From NCBI RefSeq assembly GCF_900199455.1, contig NZ_FZQR01000013.1:159280-223279 (forward strand): DNA of 64,000 nt. The letters run 5' to 3'. Shown piece by piece: positions 44,507 through 54,447 of this stretch. How positions within the stretch are numbered: the first letter of the stretch is position 1; each line of letters opens with the position of its first letter. The position numbers and the translations under genes are program-made. Under the pieces are notes generated by a model that saw only the letters and a list, made by a program, of their open reading frames with translations, did not search any database and was not told the origin of the DNA. Origin of the DNA: Mesorhizobium carmichaelinearum (lineage in GTDB: Bacteria; Pseudomonadota; Alphaproteobacteria; Rhizobiales; Rhizobiaceae).

Positions 44507-46051
44507 TCACCCGGCCGGTGAGGCTAGCGGATTGAGCCAGGTATCATCAGTCCAGCCATTCTCGTCATAGTCGGCCATGCAGGTGTCGACGAGCTCCTCC
44601 ATGGCCTTCAGCCGCCCGCCCCGTTCGGCGCCCTTCAGCACCTGCAGCCGCACCTCTTCCGGCGCCCCGGCATAGTTGAGCTCGTAAAGCGCGTGGCGGC
44701 CGCCGAATTCGGTGCCGGTCGCGTCCCACAACAGCTTCATGATCTTGATGCGCTCGATATGGCCCATGTCGTTGGAGCCGCGCACATATTGCGCCAGGTA
44801 CTTGTCGATCTCGGGATTGTTGAAGTCGCGCACCGACGACGGCAGGTAGATCAGCCCCGACGCGATCACCCGGCGCACCGTGTCGATGACGCGCGGATAG
44901 GCCTCCGACATGAAGGTGCGGTAGGCGAGTGCGGCGTCGAGATTGGGCAGCACGGCGCCATTCGCCCACGGGATCGGGTTGTAGGCCATGGCGTTGGAAA
45001 AGCTCCAGAACATGTGCCTGAGCGCGATGACCTCGCCCAGCGCCGCCTGGTTGCCGCGGAAGGCGTCGCCGCCGGTGGCGCGCAGTGCCTTGGCGAGCAG
45101 GCCGGCAAGGAAATCGAGCTTGACGGCGAAGCGCGTGCAACCCTGGAAACAATAGCCATGCATGAAGCCCGACGCCGGATGGAACGACAGGATCTTCTGC
45201 GCATCGCGCAGCACCAGAACGTCCTCCCAGGGGATGAAGACATTGTCGAGCACCAGGATGGCGTCATTCTCGTCGAAGCGTGACGACAAGGGATAGTCGA
45301 ACGGCGCCGCCACGGTGTTGGCGGTCTGCTCGTAGGAGACGCGGCAGAACATCTTTATCCCCGGCGCGTTCATCGGCACGATGAACATCACCGACAGCGA
45401 CGGATCCTCGGTGACCGTCGCCGAGCCCTGCGCCAGGAAATTGTAGTGCGTCAGCGCCGACGACGTCGCCACCACCTTGGCCCCCGAGACATAGATGCCG
45501 GCATCCGTCTCCTTGGTGATGTGGACGAAGACGTCCTTGACCTGTTCGGCCGGCTTGTGGCGGTCTATCGGCGGGTTGACGATGGCGTGGTTCATGAACA
45601 GCACGGCTTCCTGGGCACGTTTGTGCCAGGACAGCGCATTGTCCTTGAACGGCCCGTACCAGTCGGCATTGGCGCCGAGCGTGTTCATCAGCGCCGCCTT
45701 GTAGTCGGGCGTGCGCCCCATCCAGCCATAGGACATGCGCGACCACTCGGCGATCGCTGTCTGCTGGGCAGCGAGTTCGCCCGAGGATTTGGCGACCCGG
45801 AAATATTTGTGCGTGTAGCCGCCCGAACCGGTGTCGGTGGCCGAGGTCAGCGTATCGCGCCGCTTGGGGTCATGCAGCGCATCGTAGAGCCGCGCCAGCG
45901 ACCGCACCGAATTGCGCATCGCCGGGTGCGTGGTGACGTCGGCGATGCGTTCGCCGTTGATATAGACCTCGCGGCCGTCGCGCAGGCTTTCCAGATATTC
46001 GGCCCCGGTGAACGGGCGCGCTTTGTCGGCACGGAAATCTTCTGACCGCAT
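44507..46051 (-). CDS. hpaB: 4-hydroxyphenylacetate 3-monooxygenase, oxygenase component
   Basis: Group D flavin monooxygenase with an acyl-CoA-dehydrogenase fold, 514 residues (E. coli about 520). It hydroxylates 4-hydroxyphenylacetate to homoprotocatechuate. TGAEYLESLRDGREVYINGERIADV opens the protein. HITKETDAGIYVSGAKVVAT and DNVFIPWEDVLV are family motifs. GTGGAGGAAC ribosome site. Heads hpaBC, divergent from the AraC-type hpaA. Confidence 0.93.
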   Translation of the reverse strand: MRSEDFRADKARPFTGAEYLESLRDGREVYINGERIADVTTHPAMRNSVRSLARLYDALHDPKRRDTLTSATDTGSGGYTHKYFRVAKSSGELAAQQTAIAEWSRMSYGWMGRTPDYKAALMNTLGANADWYGPFKDNALSWHKRAQEAVLFMNHAIVNPPIDRHKPAEQVKDVFVHITKETDAGIYVSGAKVVATSSALTHYNFLAQGSATVTEDPSLSVMFIVPMNAPGIKMFCRVSYEQTANTVAAPFDYPLSSRFDENDAILVLDNVFIPWEDVLVLRDAQKILSFHPASGFMHGYCFQGCTRFAVKLDFLAGLLAKALRATGGDAFRGNQAALGEVIALRHMFWSFSNAMAYNPIPWANGAVLPNLDAALAYRTFMSEAYPRVIDTVRRVIASGLIYLPSSVRDFNNPEIDKYLAQYVRGSNDMGHIERIKIMKLLWDATGTEFGGRHALYELNYAGAPEEVRLQVLKGAERGGRLKAMEELVDTCMADYDENGWTDDTWLNPLASPAG

Positions 46052-46072
46052 GATGTTCCTCCACTGATAACG

Positions 46073-46101
46073 CCGATCCTAGCGCCTGGCCTGAGGATCG
46101 G
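46073..46101. promoter_or_regulatory. Inverted repeat between hpaB and hpaA
   Basis: Perfect arms CCGATCCT (46073-46080) and AGGATCGG (46094-46101), 13 nt apart, sit in the 93-bp divergent region; flanking ATAAC/GTTAT extends the symmetry. Candidate site for HpaA activation of hpaBC and autoregulation. Confidence 0.55.
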
Positions 46102-46144
46102 TTATGGACGAAACGGCAAAACCGATTGGACTTTTTCCGGCGCC

Positions 46145-47011
46145 ATGAGTCAGAATTCCATTCCCGATTTCTTCGTCTATGGCGAGCCGGTGCGGCCGCT
46201 CGATGTCGGCTTCCTGCATGTCGAGACAGTGCTGGCGCGCAGCAACATTCATCTCGGCCAGGTCGCGGCGCACAAGCATCCGCAGATGGGCCAGATCACC
46301 TACTGGACCAGCGGCTCCGGCACCTACCGCATCGAGGACCGATCCTGGGACTTTTCGGCGCCCGCCGTCAGCTTCGTGCCGAGCACAATCGTGCACGGCT
46401 TCTCGATCGGCCCCGGCACCGACGCCATCGTCGTCTCAGTCGCCGACGATGCGCTCGCCGCCCTTGCCGGCCACAGCCTGCTGCCGCTGGACAGGCCGGT
46501 CTTTGCCGACGGCCTGCCGGACCGTGCCGCGTGGAAGAGGCTGGCGGCGGTGCTGGAGATGATCGCCGCCGAATACACCGAGGCGCAGGCCGGCAACGAC
46601 AAGATCCTGCCGGCGCTGATCGCTGTCGCGCTCTCCCACATCGCGCGTCTCGCGCCGGCGACCGTCGCAGCCGCCCCTTCTCCCGATGCATCACTGGCCA
46701 TGGGCTTGCGTCGTCTCGTCGACGCGCATTTCCGCGACAACTGGCCGGTAGAACGTTATGTCGAGACGCTCGCCACGACGCCGCATCTTCTCGACAAGGC
46801 CACCCATGCTGTGCTGGGCACCGGCGTCAAGCGGGTGGTCAGCGAGCGCCGGCTGCTGGAGGCCAAGCGGCTGCTGCTGTTCACCGTGCGCACGGTCGAG
46901 GACATCGCCTACGAGATCGGCTTCGACGACCCAGCCTATTTTTCGCGGTTCTTTCGCGAGCGGACAGGCGAGGCACCCGCCGCCTGGCGCCGCAAGCAGT
47001 TGCGGGCTTGA
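46145..47011 (+). CDS. hpaA: HpaA, AraC-family activator of hpaBC
   Basis: 288 residues. The N-terminal cupin sensing domain has HLGQVAAHKHPQMGQITYW near residue 36. The C-terminal double helix-turn-helix shows LDKATHAVLGTGVKRVVSERRLLEAKRLL and VEDIAYEIGFDDPAYFSRFFRERTGEAPAAWR. In E. coli HpaA activates hpaBC with 4-hydroxyphenylacetate. The 216 bp after it hold no recognised gene. Confidence 0.88.
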   Translation: MSQNSIPDFFVYGEPVRPLDVGFLHVETVLARSNIHLGQVAAHKHPQMGQITYWTSGSGTYRIEDRSWDFSAPAVSFVPSTIVHGFSIGPGTDAIVVSVADDALAALAGHSLLPLDRPVFADGLPDRAAWKRLAAVLEMIAAEYTEAQAGNDKILPALIAVALSHIARLAPATVAAAPSPDASLAMGLRRLVDAHFRDNWPVERYVETLATTPHLLDKATHAVLGTGVKRVVSERRLLEAKRLLLFTVRTVEDIAYEIGFDDPAYFSRFFRERTGEAPAAWRRKQLRA

Positions 47012-47227
47012 TTGTGCGCCGATGGATGCGGACCTTGCGGCCCGCATCCTGTTTCGGGCTAACGCCCCTGCTGCTGGCGCGCTTCCCGCTTCTTGCGCCA
47101 GGGCGCGTTGGCTTCCCAGTCGCCCGCAGGATCGGCGAGGCACCGCTGAAGCTGGCCTTGCAGGATGTCGGCAACGGCCATCTCGTCGCTGCCAGCAATT
47201 AAAGCGCAGCCAGCTCACTTCGCCAGC

Positions 47228-50200
47228 TCACGCCACCGGGGAACTGCTCTCCGATGGTCTCGCAGGGAACTCGCCCAATGCCTTTAGCGAATACAAGCTT
47301 TCCATTTCTTCCGCCGGGCGCTCGGGGAACTGCCGGTTCCAGAGCTGTACGACATATTCGGCCATTTTCAGCTTGATGGCCAAATCCGTCCCGTATGTGC
47401 GCAACACATGGTGATGGATCACCTGCCGTGTGCGCAGCAGGGCCTCTGAATGGGAAGCCATGATGAGGCTGGTTACGCTGTCCCTGTGCCGACGGTGATG
47501 GTTGAGCAATGCGGACTCGTAGGCGACGGAGCCGTTACGTATTGCCTCGAGGATAAAGTACCAATCGCCGCTCGTAGGCAGGGACAGGAGGTGCTCGGCG
47601 AAATCTGTCGTGATTTCAAACTTCCGAAAAACCGCCGCACTGATGTTGAAGACCGTATTCTTGACACCCAGCCCGTCGTTGACTTCCTGTTCCGCCGAAA
47701 CTTGGTAGCTGCGGTTCCATTTGAAATTGGAGAGATCGGTGAGGTACGGGCTGGACGGATAGTCGCCGACGATCTCGCTTCGATCGTTGATGATCTTCGA
47801 TGCGCAATAAGCAAACTTCACGCTTGGATCGCGGAACAAGGGCACGAGGGTTTCGAGGAAACTAGGGTCGGATACGTCGTCGGCTTCGGCGATCCAGATC
47901 AAATCGGCCTTTGCGAGCTCTATGCCCTTGAACCATTGAGGATAGGGCGACCCGGAATTGCTTTCATTGACGATGACCTGGGTGCCATGGACGCCGGCAT
48001 AATAATCCAGAATCGATTGGCTATCGTCCGTCGACGCATCATCCAGGATGATGAGTTCAAAATCCTGGAAGGACTGCCCCAGAATACTGTCCATACGCTC
48101 GTGCAGGTAGCGGGCGTAGTTGCAGTTCGGCACGATGATCGAGACCGCGGGCGGCTTGCCGGCGACCTTCCGCATCGTCGACAGTAGGCGCGGAAAGACC
48201 CGATCGGTGGAAAAATGCCGCCGTGCCTTGGCGCCTGCCTGCCTGCCGAGCGTCGTCCGCAATGGCTGGTCCTGGATCAGTTTCTGCGTGGCATCGGCCA
48301 TCGCGACAGGATCAGCCCATTTGACAACGATGCCGGCATCGTCCTCGACGAAACCCGGTGCCCCGCCGCTGCCTGCGAAGCAGATCACCGGCAACTCGGC
48401 GAATGCCGCCTCCAGCATGACACGGCCGAACGGCTCTTCTCGGGATGTCAGAAGAAACAGATCGGCAGCCAGCAGATGGCCGCGCACATCCTCGACATTG
48501 CCCAGAAATGTGACCTTTTCGCCCAGCCCGTCCGCTTGCAATCTGTCGAGTTGCTGCGACCACGTACCGAAAGCCTCATCCCGTTCCCGCTCCGGTAACG
48601 AACCGAGCCAGTAGAAATGATAGTCCTCAACCCCGCGAGCACGAAGAATGCGGGCCACCTCGATAAAGAGGTCGGCACCCTTGCGGAATGGCATTCCGAG
48701 GCCGGATCCCAGCACGATGGCCTTGTCCATCGGCCAGCCGGCGCGTTGGCGACTTTCAAGGCGCTGGATTTCCGTACGACTGTGATCGGCGTCGGTTTGC
48801 GGAACCGCACTTGGAATGACGTCTATGGCGTTCGTTTCGACCTTGTACTCGGTTGCCAGATAATCCCGGACACTTGGGGAACACGCTATGAATCTCTGCG
48901 TGTGGGAAACGACATCCCTCATGTCGTCCTTGGCGTATCGGGCCATGCTCGTCGCCAATTCCCTGGCATGCGTCAGGATAGGAATGCCCAGTTCACCAAG
49001 CAGCGCGTGCAAACGGCCGGTGGCCAGACTGTTGCAATAGATGAGGTCCGGTCTGCCACCGTACCAATCGGTGATGCGGGCCAGCATTGTGGCGGTCGTC
49101 TCGGTGTGCGAAACCAGATCGTCCAGAAGGACGGTATCGACGATGCGTCGAAACTGCTCGAGCCGTTGGCCACCCGCCAGGCACAGCACCTTGATCTCCA
49201 GGTCAGTGTGCGATTGCAGCCAATGGATGATGTCGGCCAACGATGCCTGCGCTCCACCGAGAGCCGCATCGTGTGAGACGAACAAAACGCTCCAGGACCG
49301 ACCCCTAGGCGATTTGCCGGCCGCCGGCGGCGCCGACAGGACGTCCCGCGTCTCCTGCAGATAGGCGTAGCCGTAGCGCGCATCAGGTTCGAGATAGGCG
49401 CCCTCCGCCCACTCGTTCCAGGCATTGACGAAGATAAGCCGGCTGTCGAAATCGGCGAAACGATCGCATGTATCGGCGACTGCGTTGCTGAGCCATTCTC
49501 CGTAGCGGGAGGGCGACGCGTTCACCAGAATGCTGGCGGCCTCCATTCTCCTTGCCGTGTTGTCCCAGGAAGGGCAAACTCCGCGAAACAGCGTATAGGG
49601 GACCTGCGGATAGGCGCGGCTGCGATCGGTAAGTGCCCCCCAATCATAGATCCTTCCCGTGAAGCCGCTCTTGAGATTTGGGATGGAGGCGCTGACCTCG
49701 GGAAGCGTTCCGAGATTTGGCGGAAACTCGACAGCGGCGTCGAACCCAAATTCGGCGGGATCAACCGTGGCGAATGACTGCGGATAGGCAAGAAAAATCT
49801 CGCCGATACCGGCTTCCCGGCAATAGGCTCTCCAGCGCTGTGCGGTTTCGGCTGGCGACGGAAACAATCCGGGCCGGTAGACCATAAGCAGCGGCTTGCC
49901 GCCGATCCGGATGTATCGCCGGTCACGGAAATAGCCGGATACATGTTCGATGAAAGCCAGGTCGTCCTCGGGTGAGTGCGATTGTGGGATCAGGACTTCC
50001 TGTTCGCGCCCATCCCAACGGCGGCTCCAGTGCTCGTTTGCCCAGTTGATGCAGAAGCCCATCTCATGCGCGTCGTTTTCGACAAACTGGGCGATCGGCA
50101 TCTCAAGGACACGCTTGCCGTTGAACCAGTAGAAGTGAAAACAGAAGCCCGAAATGCCATACTGCATGGCGATCTCGATCTGCTCCTTCTGGATGTCCTT

Positions 50201-50794
50201 CACCCGCAAATCATAGAAGCCGAGATCCGCCGGCAGTCGGGGCTGATAATGACCGTCAAACTGTGGCACGGCGCGTGTTACATTCGTCCATTCCGTGAAG
50301 CCCTTTCCCCAAAAGGCATCATTTTCAGGGATCGGGTGGAACTGGGGCAGGTAGAAGGCGATGACGCGTGCGCGCAAAGCGGCGGGTCGCCTCTCGCTGG
50401 ATCGCGGCACATAGGTGGCGGGCCTTTGTATGCCGCGGCTAGCGGCCATTACCCAACGTGCTGCCGGAGCGCGCCGGGTCTCGCGCTGTTCATTCCTGCC
50501 GAAACGAACGTAGTGATCCAACGGGTTCAGCGCCGCGAAGGCGACGTCGGGATACTTGGTCAGATAGTATTCGGTGTCGAAATCCGGATTCGGGTTTCGC
50601 GACTCTGCGACGCCATGATCGATATAGTGCAGGATCGGGTCGATCCCACTCGCGGCTACATCCGGGTTCTGAGCCAGATACCACGGTTCATCGAACTGTC
50701 CGCTGGCGCGAATTCGTTGCCAAATCCGAAATCTCTTCCACCGCTTCCTGCTGGTGCTCGATCCTATAAGGACCATGAAGTCGGATCTATTCAA
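47228..50794 (-). CDS. Multidomain glycan-synthesis protein: WbsX-like + GT4 + GT2
   Basis: 1,188 residues. Residues ~33-100 hold two copies of a YLxxNPDVA...DPxxHYxxxG repeat common before rhizobial glycosyltransferases. ~143-480 match the WbsX domain (IAFYLPQFHPIPEND, GKGFTEWTNV, NWANEHWSRRWDG, NAWNEWAEGAYLEPD). ~500-865 are a GT4 GT-B unit (HDAALGGAQASLADI, GSGLGMPFRKGADLFIEVA, SREEPFGRVMLEA). ~883-1090 are a GT2 GT-A unit (VSIIVPNCNYARYLHERMDSIL, DDAST, AEADDVSDP). Three catalytic modules in one chain suggest sequential sugar additions to a surface polysaccharide. TTG start with GAGG upstream; ATG at 50776 is possible. Overlaps the upstream gene by 8 nt. Confidence 0.85.
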   Translation of the reverse strand: MNRSDFMVLIGSSTSRKRWKRFRIWQRIRASGQFDEPWYLAQNPDVAASGIDPILHYIDHGVAESRNPNPDFDTEYYLTKYPDVAFAALNPLDHYVRFGRNEQRETRRAPAARWVMAASRGIQRPATYVPRSSERRPAALRARVIAFYLPQFHPIPENDAFWGKGFTEWTNVTRAVPQFDGHYQPRLPADLGFYDLRVKDIQKEQIEIAMQYGISGFCFHFYWFNGKRVLEMPIAQFVENDAHEMGFCINWANEHWSRRWDGREQEVLIPQSHSPEDDLAFIEHVSGYFRDRRYIRIGGKPLLMVYRPGLFPSPAETAQRWRAYCREAGIGEIFLAYPQSFATVDPAEFGFDAAVEFPPNLGTLPEVSASIPNLKSGFTGRIYDWGALTDRSRAYPQVPYTLFRGVCPSWDNTARRMEAASILVNASPSRYGEWLSNAVADTCDRFADFDSRLIFVNAWNEWAEGAYLEPDARYGYAYLQETRDVLSAPPAAGKSPRGRSWSVLFVSHDAALGGAQASLADIIHWLQSHTDLEIKVLCLAGGQRLEQFRRIVDTVLLDDLVSHTETTATMLARITDWYGGRPDLIYCNSLATGRLHALLGELGIPILTHARELATSMARYAKDDMRDVVSHTQRFIACSPSVRDYLATEYKVETNAIDVIPSAVPQTDADHSRTEIQRLESRQRAGWPMDKAIVLGSGLGMPFRKGADLFIEVARILRARGVEDYHFYWLGSLPERERDEAFGTWSQQLDRLQADGLGEKVTFLGNVEDVRGHLLAADLFLLTSREEPFGRVMLEAAFAELPVICFAGSGGAPGFVEDDAGIVVKWADPVAMADATQKLIQDQPLRTTLGRQAGAKARRHFSTDRVFPRLLSTMRKVAGKPPAVSIIVPNCNYARYLHERMDSILGQSFQDFELIILDDASTDDSQSILDYYAGVHGTQVIVNESNSGSPYPQWFKGIELAKADLIWIAEADDVSDPSFLETLVPLFRDPSVKFAYCASKIINDRSEIVGDYPSSPYLTDLSNFKWNRSYQVSAEQEVNDGLGVKNTVFNISAAVFRKFEITTDFAEHLLSLPTSGDWYFILEAIRNGSVAYESALLNHHRRHRDSVTSLIMASHSEALLRTRQVIHHHVLRTYGTDLAIKLKMAEYVVQLWNRQFPERPAEEMESLYSLKALGEFPARPSESSSPVA

Positions 50795-52118
50795 TCGGGT
50801 CCGCCTCGTAGCGATCAGGCTTCATCTCATCGTCCCAGGCCGTTCCGGCGATCTTTGTGCAGATCATGGCGAACACCCGCTCGAGGGCGTGCTGCAATGT
50901 GCCGTCCTGCTGGCCTGCCTCGGCGGGAAATGACGCCAAAGACAGATCAAGCCGCTTGAGCGGCTCCAGTGCGCTGCGCCGAACCCAGAACATCGTTCCG
51001 GCAAAGAAGTCGAGGGGAGCGTCAGCTTCTATCCCCATCGTCTCCAACAGGTTGAGGATCATCGCCTTATTCTCACCCCACGAGGCGGCCTCGTCGCCCT
51101 TCCATTCATTGGGCAGTCGAAAGCGACTGGACCCGATCATCTCGATATCCCGCGAGCGCTCGAACTCGGCGATGATGCGGTCAACCACGTCGCGGGATCC
51201 GATCAGGTCGAAGGCGCTCGCCTGGCGCCAAATCTCACCAAGGAACATGCGCGGCCCACTTTGCCCCGACTTCTTGCCATGCAGCTTGCAGATGAGATCG
51301 AAAGGATCGAGCCTTCCTTCGCGAAGCAGCTGGATGAACGGACCGACGTCGCGACCGCGATTGTCATAGACAACGATCTCGGCATCCCGAAATTTCGCCT
51401 GAACGCGTTCCGTGAGTGCCGCGTCGAGCCGGGTCAGCGTAAGGATGAGGTGGAACGGACGATCGATCGTTTCCAGCAGCGCCTCGAATTCGGGCCAGAG
51501 ATCGGGGTAGTGCAAATGCAGCGCAACGGCGATCTTTGGCCCGGCGATGGGCGGGCGTTGCGGGGGCCGGATTGAGGGGCCGTCAAAGTGCCGCGCCAGG
51601 GTTTTCTGCAGATTGGCACTTGCCACCCCAAAGCCCCAACCGGCGAGGCTGCCGAGCGAATGCGTCAGATCGCGCCCTTCCGGTCCTGCAATATGCAGGA
51701 GAGGGCGCAGGACAATGCCTTGGCCCAGCGGCAGTTCAAATCGCTTCTGGCGACGGCGGCGGCGCAACACTGTGCCAAGATCCCTGATCCTCAAGGGGCG
51801 GATGCTTGACGCAACGATGTCGCTTCCATCGAATTGCAACACCAGGCCGCCTTCGCTGCTTTGAAGCAGATAGGAAGTCCGCTGGACAGCCGGCATATAG
51901 ACGACCCTGTCGGCATGTCCTCGGCGGTGAACATTGATGCGAAGAAACGGCATCCGCCTGTCTGTAGGGGAAAGCTCCAAGATGTATCGTCCTGGCGCGT
52001 GGACGTGGATTTCGCTCCGGGCACCGCTTTGGTCGACGCCGCATGCCTCGCCTTTTTGCGGCTCGCGGGGCAGGACATCAGCCAAGACAAATCTCGTGTC
52101 GGCAGCGTCAGGCGACAT
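50787..52118 (-). CDS. Rhamnan synthesis protein F-like (RgpF) glycan protein
   Basis: 443 residues from the ATG at 52116-52118, which overlaps the upstream gene by 11 nt; an upstream ATG at 52163 would overlap by 56 nt. The C-terminal two thirds match the RgpF family: KIAVALHLHYPDLWPEF, VVYDNRGRDVGPF, LICKLHGKKS, DFFAGTMFWVRRSAL. The first ~150 residues are beta-rich without a recognised domain. Probably a glycosyltransferase for a rhamnose-containing O-antigen or exopolysaccharide. Confidence 0.78.
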   Translation of the reverse strand: MSPDAADTRFVLADVLPREPQKGEACGVDQSGARSEIHVHAPGRYILELSPTDRRMPFLRINVHRRGHADRVVYMPAVQRTSYLLQSSEGGLVLQFDGSDIVASSIRPLRIRDLGTVLRRRRRQKRFELPLGQGIVLRPLLHIAGPEGRDLTHSLGSLAGWGFGVASANLQKTLARHFDGPSIRPPQRPPIAGPKIAVALHLHYPDLWPEFEALLETIDRPFHLILTLTRLDAALTERVQAKFRDAEIVVYDNRGRDVGPFIQLLREGRLDPFDLICKLHGKKSGQSGPRMFLGEIWRQASAFDLIGSRDVVDRIIAEFERSRDIEMIGSSRFRLPNEWKGDEAASWGENKAMILNLLETMGIEADAPLDFFAGTMFWVRRSALEPLKRLDLSLASFPAEAGQQDGTLQHALERVFAMICTKIAGTAWDDEMKPDRYEADPIE

Positions 52119-52995
52119 AGCCGCTGTTCCGATTCGCGCGCGATCGGTCAAGGATGCTGTCAAATATACCTATCAGTCGGCCCAAGGAATTGATCAGTCT
52201 GTTTCGATTAAGCGTCAGGCAATAGAAGCCTATTTTCGTCGAATAACGGAGGATGTCCACGGATGGGCTATAGGCGATGCCGTACTTCTTGCGCAAGTGG
52301 ATCTCCGATCGCATCTTCGACCGATATCGGAAGATCCGTGAGCGGGTTGATTGCGCAACCGAAGTGCCAATGTCGTGGACGGCATGCGCGCCACTGACAA
52401 GGATCATCGGCTCGTCACGCTGCAGCAGACGGTATGAGAGGTCGTCATCTTCGAAATACAGAAAGATATCCTCATCAAACCCGCCGGTATCCAGGAAAAG
52501 CGTCCGCTTGATCATGAACACGCCGCCATTGACGAAGCGGACGCAACAATCTCCCCAGACCTGCCGAACACGTGTGGGCAGTGACACGCCGGAAAGGCGA
52601 TCGATTTCGCTCTGCTCGCGAAACCACAACCGCCCATCCACCGTGTTGGTGCGCGGCACGAAGACGCCGCAATTTGGGTAGCGTTCAGCCGCCTGCATAA
52701 GCGCATCGACGGCGTCCGGCTCAAGACGCACGTCGGGGTTGATGAACAGCAGATACTCCCCCGATGCCGCCGCCGCGCCGATGTTGCAGGCATGCCCAAA
52801 GCCGAGATTTACAGCATTATCAATACGATGAACGGCAAGGCCGGATAGTGCGGCGGAAAGATCGTCGGTGCTTGCATTGTCGACGCATACGATCTCCAGC
52901 CCCGGCGGCAGGCGAGCAAGCGCGCCACGCACGGTATGCGCGCTGTTATGCGTTACAGTGATAGCAGTTATCGACGTATTCATTGCCAAAGCCAT
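52108..52995 (-). CDS. GT2-family glycosyltransferase (rhamnosyltransferase-like)
   Basis: 295 residues, GT-A fold. ITVTHNSAHTV opens the nucleotide-binding half; DNASTDDL, NLGFGHACNIGAAAASGEYLLFINPDVRL (the DxD-like NPD) and GGFDEDIFLYFEDDDLSYRL (catalytic-base region ED) follow in the order seen in rhamnosyltransferases. First gene of the three-gene glycan operon. Base composition is slightly lower in GC than the catabolic genes, as is usual for surface-glycan loci. Confidence 0.85.
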   Translation of the reverse strand: MALAMNTSITAITVTHNSAHTVRGALARLPPGLEIVCVDNASTDDLSAALSGLAVHRIDNAVNLGFGHACNIGAAAASGEYLLFINPDVRLEPDAVDALMQAAERYPNCGVFVPRTNTVDGRLWFREQSEIDRLSGVSLPTRVRQVWGDCCVRFVNGGVFMIKRTLFLDTGGFDEDIFLYFEDDDLSYRLLQRDEPMILVSGAHAVHDIGTSVAQSTRSRIFRYRSKMRSEIHLRKKYGIAYSPSVDILRYSTKIGFYCLTLNRNRLINSLGRLIGIFDSILDRSRANRNSGYVA

Positions 52996-53139
52996 CCTGA
53001 TATCTCAGTTGGCTTCCCCGTGGAAGGCTAGCGGTCCATACGCAATCTAAGCGGTGCCACTCAGGCGGTCGAGTCCATACTATTGACTAATATAGGGGAT
53101 GACGGGGCGCGGCGGCACAATAAGGCACCGAGCGGACAG

Positions 53140-53314
53140 GAGACCGCGGCCATCGTCGACGATCTTCCTGGAACTTTTCGGCCTCGGCAAGGCCGCCGGC
53201 CACAAATTCCCGCGCGAATTTTCCGGCGGCCAGCGCCAGCGCATCTCCATCGCCAGGGCGCTGGCGACAAGGCCGCGCTTTCTCATCTGCGACGAGCCGA
53301 CCTCGGCGCTCGCA
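53140..53314 (+). pseudogene. Remnant of an oligopeptide/dipeptide ABC transporter ATPase (middle part)
   Basis: In frame from about 53159: TIFLELFGLGKAAGHKFPR, then EFSGGQRQRISIARALATRP (signature) and FLICDEPTSALA (Walker B). It has no Walker A upstream and leaves homology right after DEPTSAL. The matching C-terminal part of such a protein occurs at 57150-57380 on the same strand. The remaining sequence from 52996 to 53461 has no other gene. Confidence 0.8.
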
Positions 53315-53461
53315 GATATGCCATTCCATACTGCCTTCCTCCCGAGATACCCCGCCAGAAGCAATCGTTGTCAGGGGCGCCATCCTTGACAGCAAGTCAA
53401 AAAGATCATTCGACTGAAATGGCGGCGGGTTTGATGCCGGCTTGAAGAATGAGTCTTCGCC

Positions 53462-54421
53462 ATGAAACTGGTCTTTGTCGAAGCTATCGGCAGCAAGGTT
53501 TCAAGTGTCGGTTTTGGCTGCGCTTCGCTTGGTTCTCGCATTGGAGTTCGCAAGGGGCTCGAGACGCTCGAACGTGCGTACGAAGCCGGGGTGACATGGT
53601 ACGACGTGGCACCTTCGTATGGCGACGGGATGGCGGAATCGATCTGGGGCGAATTTGCATCTGGGAAGCGCGATCGCGTCTGCGTCTGCACCAAGGTTGG
53701 CATGCGCCCGCCGAAGACCTCCGCCACCATGCGCGTGCTGAAGCCGTTGTCGCGGATCGCTATTGCGGCGGTTCCGGGGCTCAAGCGGTATGCTTCAAGA
53801 GTGCGCCCCACACCGTTCAAGGTGCCGCTGTCCGCGGAGTTGATAAGATCCAGCGTCGAGGAGAGCCTGGGGCGTCTTCGCACGGATTACGTCGATGTTC
53901 TTGCGCTGCACCGTCCGACCGCCGAAGAACTTGTTCGCGAGGATATCATCCGGGCCGTGGAGCGTGTGCTTCAGGACGGCAAGGCCCGGGCCATTTCGGT
54001 CGCGGGAGACCTTGAGGCCGGAATGACCGCTCTCGATGAATCACTACCTTATCGATTCGTCCAGATTGCCAATACCCCGCTGGAACCAAATCTCGGAAAG
54101 CTGAAGGAGCGCGCTCACGCGCACAGAACGTTTGTAACGCACGGGACATTCTCGGGCCTCGACAGAATCGTCGCGAAAATGAACGCGCAAAAGGAGATAC
54201 TGGTCGCCCTTGGCGACCTCGGATACCGCGGCAGCCCCACTGAAATTGCTATCGCATTTCTCGCCGACTACGCCTTCTCAACGAATTCAGCGGGCGTCAC
54301 CCTGGTCTCTATGTTCAAGAAGGAGCACCTCGATTTCAATCTGCTGCGATTGAAGAACAATCCAACACCCGAGCGACTGAGTGGCGTCGTTGCCGCGCTC
54401 GACACGGATGTGAAAGACTGA
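53462..54421 (+). CDS. Aldo/keto reductase family protein
   Basis: 319 residues, TIM-barrel NAD(P)H oxidoreductase. Catalytic Asp and Tyr are in WYDVAPSYGDG near residue 44, Lys in VCVCTKVGM near 77, and His in VLALHRPTAEE near 143. Relatives of this shape sit in sugar and polysaccharide loci. It lies between an ABC remnant and an LprI-like gene, so the context is mosaic and gives no pathway. Confidence 0.83.
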   Translation: MKLVFVEAIGSKVSSVGFGCASLGSRIGVRKGLETLERAYEAGVTWYDVAPSYGDGMAESIWGEFASGKRDRVCVCTKVGMRPPKTSATMRVLKPLSRIAIAAVPGLKRYASRVRPTPFKVPLSAELIRSSVEESLGRLRTDYVDVLALHRPTAEELVREDIIRAVERVLQDGKARAISVAGDLEAGMTALDESLPYRFVQIANTPLEPNLGKLKERAHAHRTFVTHGTFSGLDRIVAKMNAQKEILVALGDLGYRGSPTEIAIAFLADYAFSTNSAGVTLVSMFKKEHLDFNLLRLKNNPTPERLSGVVAALDTDVKD

Positions 54422-54447
54422 CTGGCCGCTTGATCTCGGTTGAGTGA

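Noticed and set aside
53087..53395. A 102-codon minus-strand open frame near the ABC remnant
   Set aside because: Antisense to the recognisable ABC ATPase remnant on the plus strand.
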